Shown piece by piece: positions 5,524 to 6,854 of a DNA stretch of 6,854 bases. The DNA comes from Solirubrobacterales bacterium. GTDB lineage: Bacteria; Actinomycetota; Thermoleophilia; Solirubrobacterales; Solirubrobacteraceae. The stretch spans positions 1 to 6,854 of the forward strand of contig WQXW01000092.1 of assembly GCA_009781575.1 (NCBI GenBank), written 5' to 3'. Under the pieces are notes generated by a model, which worked only from the letters and a program-made list of their open reading frames with translations, made no database searches and had not been told where the DNA came from. The number at the start of each line of letters is the position of its first letter. Position 1 is the stretch's first letter. Both the position numbers and the translations under genes were made by a program.

Positions 5524-5527
5524 CTTA
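5499..5527. promoter_or_regulatory. Tandem operator-like palindromes, likely for the MarR protein
   Basis: TAAGCATGCTTA (5499-5510) is a perfect 12-bp palindrome, and TAAGTCTACTTA (5516-5527) is a 5-bp inverted repeat around two bases. Both share TAAG-N4-CTTA and start 17 bp apart, close to one and a half helical turns. They lie in an AT-rich island in a GC-rich genome, directly before the marR-type ATG at 5532 and upstream of divergent dedA. Divergent autoregulation from such paired sites is typical of the MarR family. Confidence 0.7.
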
Positions 5528-5531
5528 TCTA

Positions 5532-6077
5532 ATGCCGCCCCGTCGCGAGCCGCCCCGCCGCCAGGCACCCGGCCGCCCGGGCGCGACCGCCGCCGCCGAG
5601 GCGCTGGTCGCGGTGGCGCCGCTTGTCAGCCGCTGGATGGAGCGGCTGCTGGCCGCGCATGAGCCCTCGCTGACGCTCGCGCAGTTTGAGGCGTTGCTCG
5701 CGATCGCCGGCGAGCGCGTGTCGGGCTCAGAGCTGGCGCGGCGCGCCGGCGTGTCGGGGCCCGCCGTCTCGCAGCTGCTCGCCGGCCTCACGGCCGCGGG
5801 CCTGCTCGAGCGGCGCGAGCTCTCCGAGGATCGCCGCCGCCAGCAGCTGACTCTCTCACGCCAGGGGCGGCGCGCTGTCTCCTCCGCGCGGGCGCTGCTG
5901 TCGGCGCGCGTGAGCGCCCTGCTCGCAGAGCTGCCCCCACCGGAGGCCGACGCGCTCGCGCGCGCGCTGCCCCACGTGCACGCGACGCTCGGCGGGTCAC
6001 CCCCTCCGCGCCGTCCGCCGCACCCGCCTCACGCCCGACACCCACCACCACCCCCGCCGGCCGGCCGGCGGATGTAA
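5532..6077 (+). CDS. MarR-family winged-helix regulator
   Basis: A 181-residue DNA-binding dimer. After a basic Pro/Arg-rich N-terminus (1-20) come the first dimerisation helix, the winged helix at about 47-105 with recognition helix SGPAVSQLLAGLTAAGLLER (75-94) and wing EDRRRQQLTLS (99-109), then a C-terminal dimerisation helix to about 152. Residues 155-181 form an unusual tail rich in Pro, His and Arg. The ligand is unknown. There is no Shine-Dalgarno sequence because the operator island abuts ATG 5532, so the mRNA may be leaderless or nearly so. This start also gives a complete first helix. Likely targets are itself and divergent dedA, and possibly the hydrolase gene 11 bases downstream. 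Confidence 0.9.
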   Translation: MPPRREPPRRQAPGRPGATAAAEALVAVAPLVSRWMERLLAAHEPSLTLAQFEALLAIAGERVSGSELARRAGVSGPAVSQLLAGLTAAGLLERRELSEDRRRQQLTLSRQGRRAVSSARALLSARVSALLAELPPPEADALARALPHVHATLGGSPPPRRPPHPPHARHPPPPPPAGRRM

Positions 6078-6088
6078 CGTCGCTCTCG

Positions 6089-6854
6089 ATGGCCGGCGGA
6101 CCAGTGGACTCGGTGAACGACCAGGAGCGCCTCGCGGCGCATGAGGTGGTGAGATTGCGCGCGCCCAACGCCGGGCCGATGACGCTGTCGGGCACCAACA
6201 CCTGGGTGATCGGACGCGATCCCGCCTACGTGGTGGATCCGGGCCCGGCCGACGAGGCGCACGTGGCCACGTTGGTCGAGCTGCTCTTGGGGCGGGGCGG
6301 CCTCGGCGGGATCGCGCTCACGCACGATCACGGCGATCACGCGGGCGCGGTGGCGCCGCTGCGCGCGCGGCTGCCCGCGCCGGTTGCCGCCGCGCGGGGC
6401 GCCGGGGTCGGGGTCGGGGCCGGCGCCGCGGTCGGGGCCGGCGCCGGGGCCGGGGCCGGGGAGGTCGTGGCCGACGGCGCCTCGTTCGGGCCCCTGCGCG
6501 TGGTGGCGACTCCGGGGCACTCCGCCGACCACCTCGCGTTCGTGGCCGGCGAGCTCTGTTTCACCGGCGACGCGGTGCTGGGCGAGGGGTACGTGTTTCT
6601 CACACCCGAGCCCGGCGCGCTGTCGGGCTACCTGGAGGGGCTGGCGCGGCTGCGCGCGCTGACACTCGTGGCGCTCCTGCCAGGGCACGGCCCGCCGATC
6701 TGGGAGCCCGCGGCCAAGCTCGACGACTACATCGCCCATCGCCTCCATCGCGAGCGGTTGCTGCTCGACGCGCTCGCCGGCGGCGCGCGCTCGGTGGAGG
6801 AGCTGCTCGACGCGGCGTGGGCGGACGTGCCGTCGCACATGCGCGCGCTCGCCA
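6089..6854 (+). CDS. Metallo-beta-lactamase-fold hydrolase, LACTB2-like (partial)
   Basis: An N-terminal 255 residues, cut off by the window end. The MBL fold is shown by H79-D-H81-G-D83-H84 (THDHGDHAG), H144 in TPGHSADH, D161 in FTGDAV and H200 in LPGHGPP, which together form a two-metal site as in glyoxalase II-like and LACTB2-like enzymes. The N-terminus LRAPNAGPMTLSGTNTWVIG and the start of a winged-helix-like tail after about 215 (HRERLLLDALAGGARSVEEL) are typical of the LACTB2-like group. The substrate is not predictable: thioester, nuclease-like or other hydrolase activity is possible. The ATG lies 11 bases after the marR-type stop with no clear ribosome site; ATG 6089 is preferred because conserved sequence begins about 20 residues in. 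Residues 104-124 are a pure Gly/Ala/Val tract between H84 and H144. Confidence 0.9.
   Translation, partial: MAGGPVDSVNDQERLAAHEVVRLRAPNAGPMTLSGTNTWVIGRDPAYVVDPGPADEAHVATLVELLLGRGGLGGIALTHDHGDHAGAVAPLRARLPAPVAAARGAGVGVGAGAAVGAGAGAGAGEVVADGASFGPLRVVATPGHSADHLAFVAGELCFTGDAVLGEGYVFLTPEPGALSGYLEGLARLRALTLVALLPGHGPPIWEPAAKLDDYIAHRLHRERLLLDALAGGARSVEELLDAAWADVPSHMRALA
6398..6462 (+). repeat. GGGG-rich low-complexity tract inside hydrolase gene
   Basis: Repeated GGGGTC, GGGGCC and GGCGCC blocks encode alternating Gly and Ala/Val (residues 104-124 of the hydrolase). The plus strand carries two clusters of three GGGG runs with 2-base loops (about 6404-6419 and 6446-6461) plus one isolated run between them, so G-quadruplex formation is possible. 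The length is a multiple of three and the frame is kept. Confidence 0.75.

Overview
The window is about 70% GC and dense in genes. The proteins look actinobacterial: a 370-residue alanine dehydrogenase numbered like the mycobacterial enzyme, a Rv0577-like double-VOC protein, a DGPF/ECF42 pair, and a metallo-hydrolase with an N-terminus close to APNxGPMTLxGTNTW. Together these suggest a high-GC actinomycete, perhaps a Thermoleophilia/Solirubrobacterales-type soil bacterium. This taxonomic call is inference from family resemblance and composition.

Layout, left to right. (1) Bases 1-113 may hold the end of an upstream gene that joins alanine dehydrogenase (ald, 110-1222, +) through an ATGA overlap. 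(2) The 400-base gap 1223-1622 is largely filled by a roughly 274-bp element with 32-bp imperfect terminal inverted repeats, flanked by an 8-bp direct repeat. It looks like a MITE or IS remnant inserted just upstream of the next ribosome-binding site. (3) A DGPF/YCII protein (1623-1961, +) is followed without a gap by a C-terminally extended ECF42-type sigma factor (about 1958-3145, +). The conserved N-terminus of the sigma factor has no ATG, GTG or TTG start in its frame. (4) Ten tandem 18-bp units (3170-3349) lie between the convergent sigma and VOC genes and run into the 3' end of the VOC gene. (5) A two-domain VOC/glyoxalase-fold protein (3339-4157, -) is divergent from a small cupin (4369-4785, +). 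The 211-bp gap between them contains promoter-like sites, a perfect hairpin and one sequence resembling the ECF42 promoter. (6) A DedA/VTT membrane protein (4880-5422, -) is divergent from a MarR-type regulator (5532-6077, +). Two TAAG-N4-CTTA palindromes sit 17 bp apart in a short AT-rich island between them. (7) A metallo-beta-lactamase-fold hydrolase (6089 to the window end, +, incomplete) follows the MarR gene by 11 bases.

How the genes may work together: the DGPF and ECF42 genes form the known genomic pairing in which the sigma factor has no classical anti-sigma factor and controls DGPF genes. The VOC and cupin genes next door are plausible co-members, but only one weak motif supports this. 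The MarR protein probably regulates itself and dedA through the paired palindromes, and the hydrolase may be co-transcribed with marR. The rest is ordinary metabolic and accessory content. No CRISPR array, tRNA, rRNA or complete transposase gene was seen.
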